Assembly (NCBI GenBank): GCA_032162705.1
Contig: JAVRON010000003.1
Location: 1 to 64,000 of the forward strand
DNA length: 64,000 nucleotides
Direction: 5' to 3'
From: QHXN01 sp032162705
GTDB lineage: Bacteria > Acidobacteriota > Blastocatellia > Pyrinomonadales > Pyrinomonadaceae
Shown here: positions 48,940 through 57,785 of the stretch, in pieces
Layout of the letters: every line of letters starts with the position of its first letter
Numbering within the stretch: position 1 is the first letter of the stretch
Made by a program: the position numbers and the translations under genes
Notes under the pieces: model-generated
What the model saw: the letters and a program-made list of their open reading frames with translations, nothing else
Databases searched by the model: none
What the model was told of the DNA's origin: nothing

Positions 48940-48963
48940 CTTTGAAATGGCTTGTGCCGAAAC
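48940..48963. promoter_or_regulatory. Weak operator-like site between GH31 and GH95
   Basis: A 24-base stretch begins CTTTGAA and ends GCCGAAAC with an ATGGCTTGT core, sharing the outer CTTTG and CGAAA words with the copy at 54316. The internal spacing is shifted by one or two bases. It lies in the 301-base divergent region, 132 bases before GH31 and 145 before GH95. It may be a degenerate copy or chance. Confidence 0.3.
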
Positions 48964-48985
48964 ACTCCGCGCAAGACAAAGGTTG

Positions 48986-49034
48986 TTGACAAGGTGCGGT
49001 GGCGAAGTTACGTTACCGCTCACGGCCTTGTCAA
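48986..49034. promoter_or_regulatory. Inverted repeat in GH31/GH95 divergent promoter region
   Basis: Perfect nine-base inverted repeat TTGACAAGG (48986-48994) and CCTTGTCAA (49026-49034), with a second inner pair GCGGT/ACCGC, so a nested stem is possible. Each arm contains a TTGACA-like or TTGTCA word, so the repeat may be two divergent -35 elements; on the plus strand TACGTT lies 17 bases after TTGACA. It is either an operator or paired promoters for GH31 and GH95. Confidence 0.45.
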
Positions 49035-49108
49035 GATAAAGAAATTCCACATCACACAGACGTTTCGGTCTCCAGATCAGGGACGCTTATAAAGAGCCGC
49101 GGACTCTT

Positions 49109-51538
49109 ATGAAGAATCGCACCAGCCGCCGGGAATTCCTTTTCAAGAGCTTGCTTGCGTGGGCCGCGCCGTTCGCCTTCATCAAGTCGAGGGGCGCGCG
49201 GCGGACGCCGTTCGCAATGTCGCCGGTGCCGCTCGCATTAGATGATGATGCCACCGCGTCGGCGGACTTAAAGCTCTGGTACGACAGGCCCGCTGCGCAG
49301 TGGGTCGAGGCGCTGCCCGTCGGCAACGGGCGTCTCGCCGCGATGGTCTTCGGCGGCACGGTCATTGAGCGCCTGCAACTCAACGAGGACACACTCTACG
49401 CGGGCGGCCCCTACGACCCGACGAACCCGGAGGCGCTTGCTACACTCCCTGAAGCGAGGCGGCTCATCTTCGACGGCAAGTACAAAGAAGCGAACGACCT
49501 CATCGGCGAGAAGATGATGGCCCGCACAATCAAGCAGATGCCCTTTCAGCCTGTCGGCGACCTCAACTTAAACTTCCCCGACCACGACGACGCATCCGCC
49601 TACCGGCGCGAGCTTAACCTCGACACGGCCATTGCCTCGGTCACTTACACGGTTGGGGGCGTGCGCCACATGCGCGAAGTTTTCTCAAGCCCCGTTGACC
49701 AGATGCTCGTCGTCCGGCTGACCGCAGACCGCCCCGGCCAACTCAGCTTCACGGCCTCCATGAAGACGCCGCAGGAGGCGACGATTACAACCGAGTCCGG
49801 CCACACGCTCGTCATGCGCGGGCGCGGTGGCGACGCCTTCGGCATCAAGGGCGCGCTCAGATTTCAGGCCCGCGCACGCGTTTTCGCCGAGGGTGGGAAG
49901 ACGGCGGCGGACAAAGACGGCATCAACGTCAGTGGAGCAGACGCAGCGACTATACTGATTGCCGCGACCACCAGCTACAGAAGCTACAAGGACGTGTCGG
50001 GCGATCCCGAACGACTCGCCGCCTCGACCTTGGACAAGGCCGCCGCGCGCAGTTTCGAGAGGATGCGCGCCGAGCACGTCGGCGAACATCAACGCCTCTT
50101 CCGGCGCGTCCATCTAGACCTCGGCCCAAGCGACGCCGCGCGTCTCCCGACGGATAAAAGAATCGTCCGTCTCGCCGAAGGCAAAGAAGACCCGCAACTC
50201 GCCGCGCTCTATTTTCAATATGGCCGCTACCTGCTCATCTCCTCCTCACGCCCCGGCACGCAGCCCGCGAACCTGCAAGGCATCTGGAATGAAAGCATGA
50301 CGCCGCCGTGGGAGTCGAAGTACACGATCAACATCAACACGGAGATGAACTACTGGCTGGCAGAACCGACGAACCTCGCAGAGTGCCACGAGCCGCTCAT
50401 CCGCATGGTCACGGAACTCGTTGAGAACGGGAGCCGCACGGCGCGCGTTCACTGGGGCGCACGGGGCTGGGTCTGCCACCACAACACAGACCTGTGGCGC
50501 GCGTGCGCGCCCGTGGACGGGCCCCTCTGGGGCATGTGGCCGGCGGGCGGCGCGTGGCTTTGCAAGCACCTCTGGGATCACTACGAGTTCGCGCCCGACA
50601 GAAACTACCTCGCGAAAATCTATCACGTGTTGAAGGGCGCGGCTGAGTTCTTCGCCGACACGCTCGTTGAAGAACCAAAGCACAAGTGGCTCGTCACCTG
50701 CCCCTCGCTCTCGCCGGAGCACGTCCACCCCGGCGGCGTCTCGGTCTGCGCCGGCCCCGTGATGGACACGCAGATCATCCGCGACCTCTTCAAACACTGC
50801 GCCGCGGCCGCGCACATTCTCGGCATTGACAGAGAGTTCGCGGCGCGTCTCTCATCTCTGCTCCCGCGCATGGCCCCGATGCAAATCGGCAAGGCCGGGC
50901 AGTTGCAGGAGTGGCTCGAAGACTGGGACATGGAAGCGCCGGAGCGCACGCACCGACACGTCTCGCACCTCTACGGCCTGCACCCGAGCAACCAGATCAC
51001 GCCGCGCGCCACGCCCGAACTCTTCGCGGCGGCCAGACGGACGCTCGAAATACGCGGCGACGCAGGCACCGGCTGGAGCCTCGCTTGGAAGATAAACTTC
51101 TGGGCGCGCCTCCTCGACGGCGAGCGCGCTTACAACCTTTTGAAGACCGCGCTCACGCCCGTTTATACGGAACATGCGGCGCACAGCGGCGGAGGCGGCG
51201 TCTATCCGAATCTCTTCGACGCGCACCCGCCTTTCCAGATAGACGGCAACTTCGGCGCGACCTCCGGCATCGCCGAGATGCTCTTACAGTCGCACGCGGG
51301 AGAGATACACCTTCTGCCCGCGCTGCCCGCCGCGTGGCCGAAGGGGAATGTCACGGCCCTGCGCGCACGCGGCGGCTTCGAGGTGGACATAAGCTGGGAC
51401 GGGGGCCGACTCACTCATGCCACCCTTCGCGGCGTCACGGGAACGACTTGCAAAGTGCGTTACGGCGAACGTACTGTCGCGCTCAGCGTCGGGCGCAGTC
51501 AGACCGCGCGGCTCGACGCGAACCTCCGGCGGTCATAA
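49109..51538 (+). CDS. GH95 alpha-L-fucosidase, Tat-exported
   Basis: An 809-residue GH95 enzyme with a twin-arginine signal (TSRREFLFKS). The N-terminal beta domain (LWYDRPAAQWVEALPVGNGRL), the (alpha/alpha)6 barrel and a C-terminal beta domain match AfcA-type 1,2-alpha-L-fucosidases. Conserved catalytic residues align with the Bifidobacterium enzyme: Asn408 and Asn410 in NINTEMNYW, Glu537 in SLSPEHVHPGG and Asp712 in FQIDGNFG. Some GH95 members are alpha-L-galactosidases, so substrate is not certain. In xyloglucan it would remove the fucose capping galactose, letting GH42/GH2 and GH31 act afterwards. It is divergent from the GH31 operon. No fucose-catabolic genes are seen in the window. Confidence 0.93.
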   Translation: MKNRTSRREFLFKSLLAWAAPFAFIKSRGARRTPFAMSPVPLALDDDATASADLKLWYDRPAAQWVEALPVGNGRLAAMVFGGTVIERLQLNEDTLYAGGPYDPTNPEALATLPEARRLIFDGKYKEANDLIGEKMMARTIKQMPFQPVGDLNLNFPDHDDASAYRRELNLDTAIASVTYTVGGVRHMREVFSSPVDQMLVVRLTADRPGQLSFTASMKTPQEATITTESGHTLVMRGRGGDAFGIKGALRFQARARVFAEGGKTAADKDGINVSGADAATILIAATTSYRSYKDVSGDPERLAASTLDKAAARSFERMRAEHVGEHQRLFRRVHLDLGPSDAARLPTDKRIVRLAEGKEDPQLAALYFQYGRYLLISSSRPGTQPANLQGIWNESMTPPWESKYTININTEMNYWLAEPTNLAECHEPLIRMVTELVENGSRTARVHWGARGWVCHHNTDLWRACAPVDGPLWGMWPAGGAWLCKHLWDHYEFAPDRNYLAKIYHVLKGAAEFFADTLVEEPKHKWLVTCPSLSPEHVHPGGVSVCAGPVMDTQIIRDLFKHCAAAAHILGIDREFAARLSSLLPRMAPMQIGKAGQLQEWLEDWDMEAPERTHRHVSHLYGLHPSNQITPRATPELFAAARRTLEIRGDAGTGWSLAWKINFWARLLDGERAYNLLKTALTPVYTEHAAHSGGGGVYPNLFDAHPPFQIDGNFGATSGIAEMLLQSHAGEIHLLPALPAAWPKGNVTALRARGGFEVDISWDGGRLTHATLRGVTGTTCKVRYGERTVALSVGRSQTARLDANLRRS

Positions 51539-51560
51539 AAAACTTTAGCTTTGACTTGCG

Positions 51561-51594
51561 GCGACGCGAGGCGTGACGGGCGGCCTCGCGTCGC
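51561..51594. terminator. Hairpin between convergent GH95 and GH5 genes
   Basis: Perfect 12-bp stem GCGACGCGAGGC (51561-51572) and GCCTCGCGTCGC (51583-51594) with a ten-base loop, 22 bases past the GH95 stop. The U-tract is weak on both sides, so it may act with help from Rho. Confidence 0.65.
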
Positions 51595-51699
51595 GCGCGT
51601 GCATTGATAAAGACTTTTATGCGTTCAAGCTGAATATCAAGTCCATCACGGTCGAGCAGGCTATCGAAGCCGTCCCTGCCTTAACTCAAGCTTCTCGCC

Positions 51700-52914
51700 T
51701 CAACGCCCCGTCTGCTTTTGAGCGTGAAGCCCCAGGGCGTCGGCGGTCTGCGGGTCGGGTTCCGCGCGCCCATCTTTCCTGACGGCGACTCCGAATCCGC
51801 CCGCGTAGTCCCACATCGCCCAGCCTATCCCGTGACGCTCAAGCGCGACGCGCACGTCCTCAATCCAGCGCAGGCGCGCGTCCGCCGGGGCGTAGGCTCG
51901 ATAGACTCCGAACTCGTTGCACGTAAGCGGCACGCCGCGCTTCTGCGCCCAGTCGGCGGCGAGCACGATCATGCGTTCCAGACGCTCCGCGTCCCAGTGC
52001 TCTTCACCGTAACCCTTCAGAGCACCGCGCGCGGATTCGTTCCCCGTCGAGGGCAGAAGGGCGGCGACCGCGTCGGGGCTGGACGGGTAAGGGACGCCTT
52101 TGAGGTAAGGCCAATACTGCGCGCCCCACGTTGCGCCCTGATGCGTGAAGGTGTGCGGGTCGTAGAGGTGAAAGTTGTAGATGACGTTCCGGTCGGCGAG
52201 CGGCTCGATGAGAAGAAATTGGTCAACGGAAGACCAGCGCGGGCCAGTGGCGATGATCGTGTGGCGAGGCGCGCCCTCACGTATCGCTGCGGCCACACGC
52301 GCCTGAATGCCCATCCATCGGTAAGGGTCTTCGATCATCGGCTCGTTGAGGATTTCGAGGAAGAGGCGTTCAGGGTCGCGCCCGGAGAGGTGACGGGCGA
52401 GCGAGCGCCAGAACTCTGCGAACGCCTCGACGTGCTTGTCGTCCGTCCTGAGTTTGATCTTGAACTCATCGGACGGGTGTATGTCGAATATGACCGCGAG
52501 GCCGCTCGCGAGCATCATGTCGAGCGCGTCGTCCAAGCGGCGCAGGTACTCTGCGTTGAGGTCTGCGGGGTGCGCCTCGTTGAAGAGCGGGGCGGGTTCG
52601 ACCGTGAAGCGCACGTGGTCGAAGCCGAGGCTCTTGATGAGCGCGATGTCTCGCGCGGTCGTGTGCGTCTTCAGGTGATTCTCCGAATAGTCGCCGCCCG
52701 GAGACTGCGCGAACCAGTGGCTCAGGTTGATGCCTCGTCGCAGGCGCGCGGCTCTCGACCAAGCTACTCGCGCGGTGTTATCGCCGGGACGCTCGGCCTG
52801 CGCGGCTGTGCTCGGAGGAAAATCAACGGCAAGCTTCGCGCGCGTCGTCCTCGCGCACGGCGCGGCGAGCGGCGCGAGCATGGTTAAGAGTGCGAGGAGT
52901 ATTCGTCTGAACAT
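51700..52914 (-). CDS. Secreted GH5 endo-beta-1,4-glucanase/mannanase-type glycosidase
   Basis: A 404-residue GH5 enzyme with a signal peptide (MFRRILLALLTMLAPLAAPC). The barrel starts RRGINLSHWFAQSPGG and carries LGFDHVRFTVEPAPL, acid/base Glu191 in LEILNEPM and nucleophile Glu334 in TCNEFGVY. The frame is open 49 codons further upstream, but that region overlaps the alpha-galactosidase and lacks a start; the ATG at 52914 begins the signal peptide. The subfamily cannot be fixed by eye: GH5 covers endoglucanase, xyloglucanase and mannanase. It follows the GH27 gene by ten bases, so co-transcription is near certain, and mannan or xyloglucan are both reasonable. Confidence 0.9.
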   Translation of the reverse strand: MFRRILLALLTMLAPLAAPCARTTRAKLAVDFPPSTAAQAERPGDNTARVAWSRAARLRRGINLSHWFAQSPGGDYSENHLKTHTTARDIALIKSLGFDHVRFTVEPAPLFNEAHPADLNAEYLRRLDDALDMMLASGLAVIFDIHPSDEFKIKLRTDDKHVEAFAEFWRSLARHLSGRDPERLFLEILNEPMIEDPYRWMGIQARVAAAIREGAPRHTIIATGPRWSSVDQFLLIEPLADRNVIYNFHLYDPHTFTHQGATWGAQYWPYLKGVPYPSSPDAVAALLPSTGNESARGALKGYGEEHWDAERLERMIVLAADWAQKRGVPLTCNEFGVYRAYAPADARLRWIEDVRVALERHGIGWAMWDYAGGFGVAVRKDGRAEPDPQTADALGLHAQKQTGR

Positions 52915-52924
52915 GGCTGCGACC

Positions 52925-54124
52925 TTAAGGCTCGACTTTGACGAGGACGACACCATGCGCCGGCACATCAGCGCCGAAGCCACCGTTGTACTTACCCAAA
53001 TCCTTCTTCGCCCAGAGATCGCGCACCGTGGCGGAGAGGCGGGCGGGGTAGCCGATCTCATTCCAAGAGACGGAAATCTTCGCGGGCGCGGCTCCGCGGT
53101 TCAGCAGCGCGACCGCGCGCCCGCCGTCCGAGAGTTGTTTTGCCCAAACGTCTGAGTCGCCTTCGCGCTTCACCCTCCGCCCCTGAAGTCCGAGCGGGTC
53201 TTGGTCAATCGCGATGACTTCCCTATTCGTCAGTATCCCGGCAATCTCCGGCGTCATCGTGCGGATGTCGTTGCCGGCCATCAGGGGCGCGGCCAGAACG
53301 CACCAGAGGCTGAAGTGCGCGCGGTACTCGTTCGCCGTCATCCCGCCGTTGCCGACTTCGAGCATGTCGGGGTCGTTCCAGTGTCCGGGGCCCGCGTAAG
53401 ACTCAAGGCCGTCCTGAAGGTCGAGGATATGGACGAAGCCCATGCCGCCCCAATCCTTCTTACAGTCCCAGCAGTCCTGTATGTCGCCGGTCGTGCGCCA
53501 CAGGTTCCCCACGTCGCGCGCCCACGTCCAGGGCTTCGACGATCCCCACTCGCAGATGCTGAAGACGATGGGGCGGCCCGCCTTCAAGAGCGCGTCGCGC
53601 ATGATCGAGTAAGACGCTTGCTGGTTCTGTGTGCTTGTCGAGCACCAGTCGTACTTCAGGTAGTCAACGCCCCACGCCGCGTACTGCCGCGCGTCTTGGA
53701 ACTCGTAGCCGCGACCGCCCGGCCGCTTCTGGCAGGTGAGCGTACCCGCGTCGGAGTAGAGGCCGAACTTGAGTCCCTTCGAGTGGACGTAGTCGGCGAG
53801 CGCCTTCATTCCTGAAGGGAATCGCTGCGGGTCGGGGATGATGTTCCCCTGCGCGTCTCTATCCACCTGCCAGCAGTCGTCAATGACGACGTAAGTGTAA
53901 CCGGCGTCGCGCATCCCCGACGTGACGAGTGCATCGGCCATCTCCTCAATGAGCTTCTCGCTCACGTTGCAGCCGAACTTGTTCCAACTGTTCCAGCCCA
54001 TCGGCGGCGTCCGCGCAAGACCGTTGTCGAGCGCGCGCGCACGCGCGACAGTCACCGACGAGAACACGGCGATCAATACACACAGCAGCCGACAACAGCG
54101 GCGGAACATCACGGCCTCGTTCAT
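52925..54124 (-). CDS. Secreted GH27 alpha-galactosidase
   Basis: A 399-residue GH27 enzyme with a signal peptide (about 1-30), the opening block TPPMGWNSWNKFGCNV, VIDDCWQ, nucleophile Asp159 in YLKYDWC and acid/base Asp214 in WRTTGDIQDCW, 55 residues apart as in rice alpha-galactosidase. A C-terminal beta-sandwich is present. ATG at 54124 has a GGAG ribosome site. It removes alpha-1,6-galactose from galactomannan or raffinose-type sugars and is followed by the GH5 gene. Its promoter carries a copy of the 24-bp operator at the same place relative to the -10 as in the TonB promoter. Confidence 0.94.
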   Translation of the reverse strand: MNEAVMFRRCCRLLCVLIAVFSSVTVARARALDNGLARTPPMGWNSWNKFGCNVSEKLIEEMADALVTSGMRDAGYTYVVIDDCWQVDRDAQGNIIPDPQRFPSGMKALADYVHSKGLKFGLYSDAGTLTCQKRPGGRGYEFQDARQYAAWGVDYLKYDWCSTSTQNQQASYSIMRDALLKAGRPIVFSICEWGSSKPWTWARDVGNLWRTTGDIQDCWDCKKDWGGMGFVHILDLQDGLESYAGPGHWNDPDMLEVGNGGMTANEYRAHFSLWCVLAAPLMAGNDIRTMTPEIAGILTNREVIAIDQDPLGLQGRRVKREGDSDVWAKQLSDGGRAVALLNRGAAPAKISVSWNEIGYPARLSATVRDLWAKKDLGKYNGGFGADVPAHGVVLVKVEP

Positions 54125-54506
54125 AAAATCACTCCGAAATTTTAATCCGAGTTCCGGCGGCGGACTGCGCGCGCCGGGAGGAGCCTGCGGATTTCGATTA
54201 CTCTCGACAAGCGGCCCGGCTTGTTGTTAAGTTTCAGTCTCACCCGAACGGTAACGCCTCCGCGCTTCAGCCGCGCCCAACTCGACGGCGGCTTACGAGG
54301 TGACGAAGCGTGACCCTTTGTTGCATGGCCTTGCGAAAGTCTTTCTATTACTCGACGACGACGCCTGTCAATAACTTTTTCCTCCCGCGCATCGGGCGCA
54401 ACGAATTGTCGTGTCGGTCACGGGGAGGCGAACGAGTCTTCCGACTCGTACTTCGTTCCGCCGCGATCACCAGGCGCGCCGCGTCGGTCTGTTCAAGGAG
54501 CATCGA
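54125..54506. other. Divergent regulatory region GH27 / GH2
   Basis: 382 bases between two divergent glycosidase genes. It holds the GH27 promoter and operator (54316-54371). No gene is supported here. A promoter for the plus-strand GH2 gene was not identified with confidence, so the operator could act on either or both. Confidence 0.45.
54316..54371 (-). promoter_or_regulatory. Promoter of GH27-GH5 operon with operator copy
   Basis: On the minus strand the -35 TTGACA (54371-54366) lies 18 bases from the -10 TAGAAA (54347-54342). The operator follows two bases later (54339-54316): plus-strand left arm CTTTGTT, core GCATGGCCT, right arm TGCGAAAG. This -35, -10, operator order matches the TonB-receptor promoter. 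The same region also serves the divergent GH2 gene. Confidence 0.7.
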
Positions 54507-57500
54507 ATGAGAAGGTTCTCTGCCGCCGCCACCACCATCGTATGCCTCTGCCTGCCGCTCTTCGCTCTCGCGGCGCGGGCACAAGACGGTCAGCCTCAGA
54601 CGCCGCCGCACGACTGGGAGAACGCGCGCGTCTTCGCCATCGACAAAGAGCCGGCGCACGCGACGCTCACGCCATACCCGGACGAAGCGTCGGCGCTTCG
54701 CGCGGACTCTCCAGACTCGCCCTTCGTCCGCTCGCTCGACGGAGTGTGGAAGTTTCACTGGGCGCGCAGGCCCGAAGAGCGGCCCGCGGATTTCTACAAG
54801 CCGGACTTCGACGTGAGCGCGTGGCGCGACATCCGCGTCCCCTCGAACTGGGAGATGGAGGGCTATGGCACGCCCATCTACACGAACATCACTTACCCCT
54901 TCAAGCGCGCCGCGCCGCGCGTGACTGAAGAGCCGCCTGCGGCGTGGACTGCCTACAAAGACAGAGACCCGGTCGGCTCCTACCATCGCACGTTTGAAGT
55001 GCCCGCCGACTGGCGCGGGCGGCAAGTCTTCCTCGCCTTCGGCGGCGTCAACTCGGCCTTCTACGTCTGGGTCAACGGACAGAAGGTCGGATACAGTGAA
55101 GACAGCAGACTGCCTTCGGAGTTCAACATCACGTCTTACCTAAAGCCTGGCGAGAACATGCTGGCGGTCGAGGTTTATCGCTGGAGCGACGGGAGCTACA
55201 TGGAGGATCAGGACTTCTGGCGTATGAGCGGCATCTTCCGCAGCGTCCAACTCGTCTCTCGCGCGCCCATCTACGCCCGAGACTTCTACGCGCGCACCAC
55301 TCTCGACGCCGACCACCGCGACGCCACGCTCAGAGTGAAGGTCAAAGTCAGAAACGCCGAGCGGCAGAACGACGCCGTGGCGGTCGAAGCGAAACTGCTC
55401 GATGCCGCGCACCATTCGGTCTTCCGCGCGCTCAACGAGAAGGCGAACGTTCAGGGTCAGTCAGAGACCGCGCTCGACTTCGAGCAGAAGGTGTCGAACC
55501 CACTCAAGTGGTCGGCGGAAGAGCCGAATCTCTACACGCTGCTCATCACGCTTAAAGACTCGTCAGGTCGCGTCATCGAAACAATCCCCTGGCGCGTCGG
55601 CTTCCGCTCGTCGGAGATTAAGGACGGGCAGATTCTCTTCAACGGCAAGCCCATCATCATCAAGGGCGTCAACCGCCACGAGTTCGACCCCGACCGCGGG
55701 CAGGTCGTGACGACCGCCGGAATGATCCAGGACATCAAGCTGATGAAGCAGCACAACATCAACGCGGTGCGGACGAGCCACTATCCGAACGTGCCCGAAT
55801 GGTACGACCTGTGCGACCGCTTCGGACTCTACGTCTTAGACGAAGCCAACATCGAGTCGCATGGCTACGGCGCGAACGAGGAGCAGCGCATCTCGACCGG
55901 CGAGGACTTCACCGACGCGCTCGTCTCGCGTTACAGGGGCGTCGTCGAGCGCGACAAGAATCATCCTTCGGTCTTCATCTTCTCGATGGGCAACGAGGCG
56001 GGCTTCGGTCGAAACTTCGTCGCCGCGCGCGAGTGGGCGAAGACGAACTACCCGGAGTTCATCGTCTCTTACGAGCCGGGCAACAGCATACACTCCGACG
56101 TATTCTCGCCGATGTACACGCCGCCCAGTCAGTTGATTCCTCAGTGGGAGAAGTACGGTCGGGGGCGTCCCATGTTCCTCATCGAGTACGCGCACTCGAT
56201 GGGCAACAGCGACGGCAACCTGCCGGAGTATTGGTCGGAGATCGAGTCGCATCGGCAGCTTCAGGGCGGCTTTATCTGGGACTGGGTGGATCAGGGGATT
56301 CGCAAGCGCGGCGCGAACGGACGCGAGTTCTGGGCCTACGGCGGCGACTTCGGCGACGTGCCGAACGACGACAACTTCTGCACCAATGGCCTCGTGCTGC
56401 CCGACCGCACGCCGCACCCGACGATACTCGAAGTGAAGAAGGTCTATCAGTACGTCAAGGTCGAGCCAGTTGACCTTGACGCCGGCCGTGTGAGAGTCCG
56501 AAACAAGTACCTCTTCCGCGTCCTCTCACACTTGCGCGGCACCTGGGAGTTGGAAGAGAGCGGGACGGTCATCGAGCGCGGAAGTCTGCCGCGCCTCGCG
56601 GTCGCGCCCGGCGCGTCGCAGGAGGTCGCGCTCGGCGTCCGTGCGCCGCAACTCAAACCCGGCGCGGAATATTTTTTGAAGGTCACGTTCGCGCTCGCGT
56701 CCGACGAGTCCTGGGCGAAGAAGGGATATGTCGTCGCGTGGGATCAGTTCGAGATGCCTTACAAACCGCCGCTCCTGCCCGCGCGCGACGCCGCTGCGAT
56801 GCCGGCTTTGAAATTGAGCGAGTCGCGCGACGGCTTCACGGTTTCGGGCGAACACTTCACGGTACGCTTCGGGAAGAAGAGCGGCGCGCTCGACGACTAC
56901 GAATTCGACGGCAGGCGCTTGCTTGCGGGCGCGCTCGTGCCGAACTTCTGGCGTCCGCCGACGGACAACGACCGCGGCAACGGAATGCCTGAACGCCTGC
57001 GCGTGTGGCGTGACGCGGGCGCGCGAAGAACAGTGGGCGGCGTCACAGCCGAGCAGACTACGCCGCAGGTCGTCCGCGTCAATGTGTTCTCGACTCTGCC
57101 CGCGGGTGATTCGCAGTACCGCAACACCTACACGGTCTTCGGCGACGGCTCAATCGAGGTCGAAAGTTCGCTCGCGCCCGGCGTGGGTCTGCCCGTGCTG
57201 CCGCGCTTCGGCGTACAGTTGCGAGTGCCGGGCGAGTTCGCCTCGGTCGAGTGGTACGGGCGCGGGCCGCAGGAGAACTATTGGGATCGAAACTCCGGCG
57301 CGGCTGTCGGTCGCTACTCGATGGCGGTTGACGAATTGTTCTTCCCCTACATCGAGCCGCAAGAGAGCGGCAACCGGGCGGACGTGCGCTGGGTCGCTTT
57401 CACCGACCGTGAAGGCTTCGGGTTGAAGGCCACGGGGCTGCCACTTCTATACTTCAGCGCGTGGCACTTCTCCGCGGAAGAGTTGGAGCGGCACAAGCAC

Positions 57501-57674
57501 CCTTCAGAGATCGTTCGCTCGGACGACATCACCGTGAACCTCGACTACAGGCAGATGGGCGTCGGCGGCGACGACAGTTGGGGCGCGTGGCCGCACCCTG
57601 AATACCAACTGCCCGCACAATCCTATCAATATGTGTTTCGACTTGAGCCGGTGCGCGGACGTGCGCGCGGGTAA
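54507..57674 (+). CDS. Secreted GH2 beta-galactosidase (LacZ-type)
   Basis: A 1055-residue GH2 enzyme of the long LacZ type: signal peptide (1-26), sugar-binding jelly roll (SLDGVWKFHWARRPEERP; DIRVPSNWEMEGYGTPIY), Ig-like domains, TIM barrel and the C-terminal beta-galactosidase small-chain domain (NFWRPPTDNDRGNGMP; WYGRGPQENYWDRNSGA). The acid/base is Glu497 in SMGNEAGFG and the nucleophile is Glu560 in FLIEYAHSMGN. The ATG at 54507 follows an AAGGAG ribosome site. The frame is open 32 codons upstream without a good start. Role: release of beta-galactose in the periplasm, overlapping with GH42. Sequence similarity to the two other GH2 enzymes here is only at family level. Confidence 0.94.
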   Translation: MRRFSAAATTIVCLCLPLFALAARAQDGQPQTPPHDWENARVFAIDKEPAHATLTPYPDEASALRADSPDSPFVRSLDGVWKFHWARRPEERPADFYKPDFDVSAWRDIRVPSNWEMEGYGTPIYTNITYPFKRAAPRVTEEPPAAWTAYKDRDPVGSYHRTFEVPADWRGRQVFLAFGGVNSAFYVWVNGQKVGYSEDSRLPSEFNITSYLKPGENMLAVEVYRWSDGSYMEDQDFWRMSGIFRSVQLVSRAPIYARDFYARTTLDADHRDATLRVKVKVRNAERQNDAVAVEAKLLDAAHHSVFRALNEKANVQGQSETALDFEQKVSNPLKWSAEEPNLYTLLITLKDSSGRVIETIPWRVGFRSSEIKDGQILFNGKPIIIKGVNRHEFDPDRGQVVTTAGMIQDIKLMKQHNINAVRTSHYPNVPEWYDLCDRFGLYVLDEANIESHGYGANEEQRISTGEDFTDALVSRYRGVVERDKNHPSVFIFSMGNEAGFGRNFVAAREWAKTNYPEFIVSYEPGNSIHSDVFSPMYTPPSQLIPQWEKYGRGRPMFLIEYAHSMGNSDGNLPEYWSEIESHRQLQGGFIWDWVDQGIRKRGANGREFWAYGGDFGDVPNDDNFCTNGLVLPDRTPHPTILEVKKVYQYVKVEPVDLDAGRVRVRNKYLFRVLSHLRGTWELEESGTVIERGSLPRLAVAPGASQEVALGVRAPQLKPGAEYFLKVTFALASDESWAKKGYVVAWDQFEMPYKPPLLPARDAAAMPALKLSESRDGFTVSGEHFTVRFGKKSGALDDYEFDGRRLLAGALVPNFWRPPTDNDRGNGMPERLRVWRDAGARRTVGGVTAEQTTPQVVRVNVFSTLPAGDSQYRNTYTVFGDGSIEVESSLAPGVGLPVLPRFGVQLRVPGEFASVEWYGRGPQENYWDRNSGAAVGRYSMAVDELFFPYIEPQESGNRADVRWVAFTDREGFGLKATGLPLLYFSAWHFSAEELERHKHPSEIVRSDDITVNLDYRQMGVGGDDSWGAWPHPEYQLPAQSYQYVFRLEPVRGRARG

Positions 57675-57720
57675 CTGAGGGCGCGAGCATCCAATCCGTT
57701 CGAGCAATCTCTCTTTGCGC

Positions 57721-57765
57721 CTGAGCGGCTTCGCGTGAGATGGAGATTCACGCGAAGCCGCTCAG
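57721..57765. terminator. Perfect 18-bp hairpin terminator
   Basis: Stem arms 57721-57738 and 57748-57765 are exact inverted copies over 18 bases with a nine-base loop, between the convergent GH2 and MetX-like genes. A run of six T follows at 57779-57784, fifteen bases past the stem on the plus strand. Confidence 0.85.
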
Positions 57766-57785
57766 AACCGCAGAGGGATTTTTTG

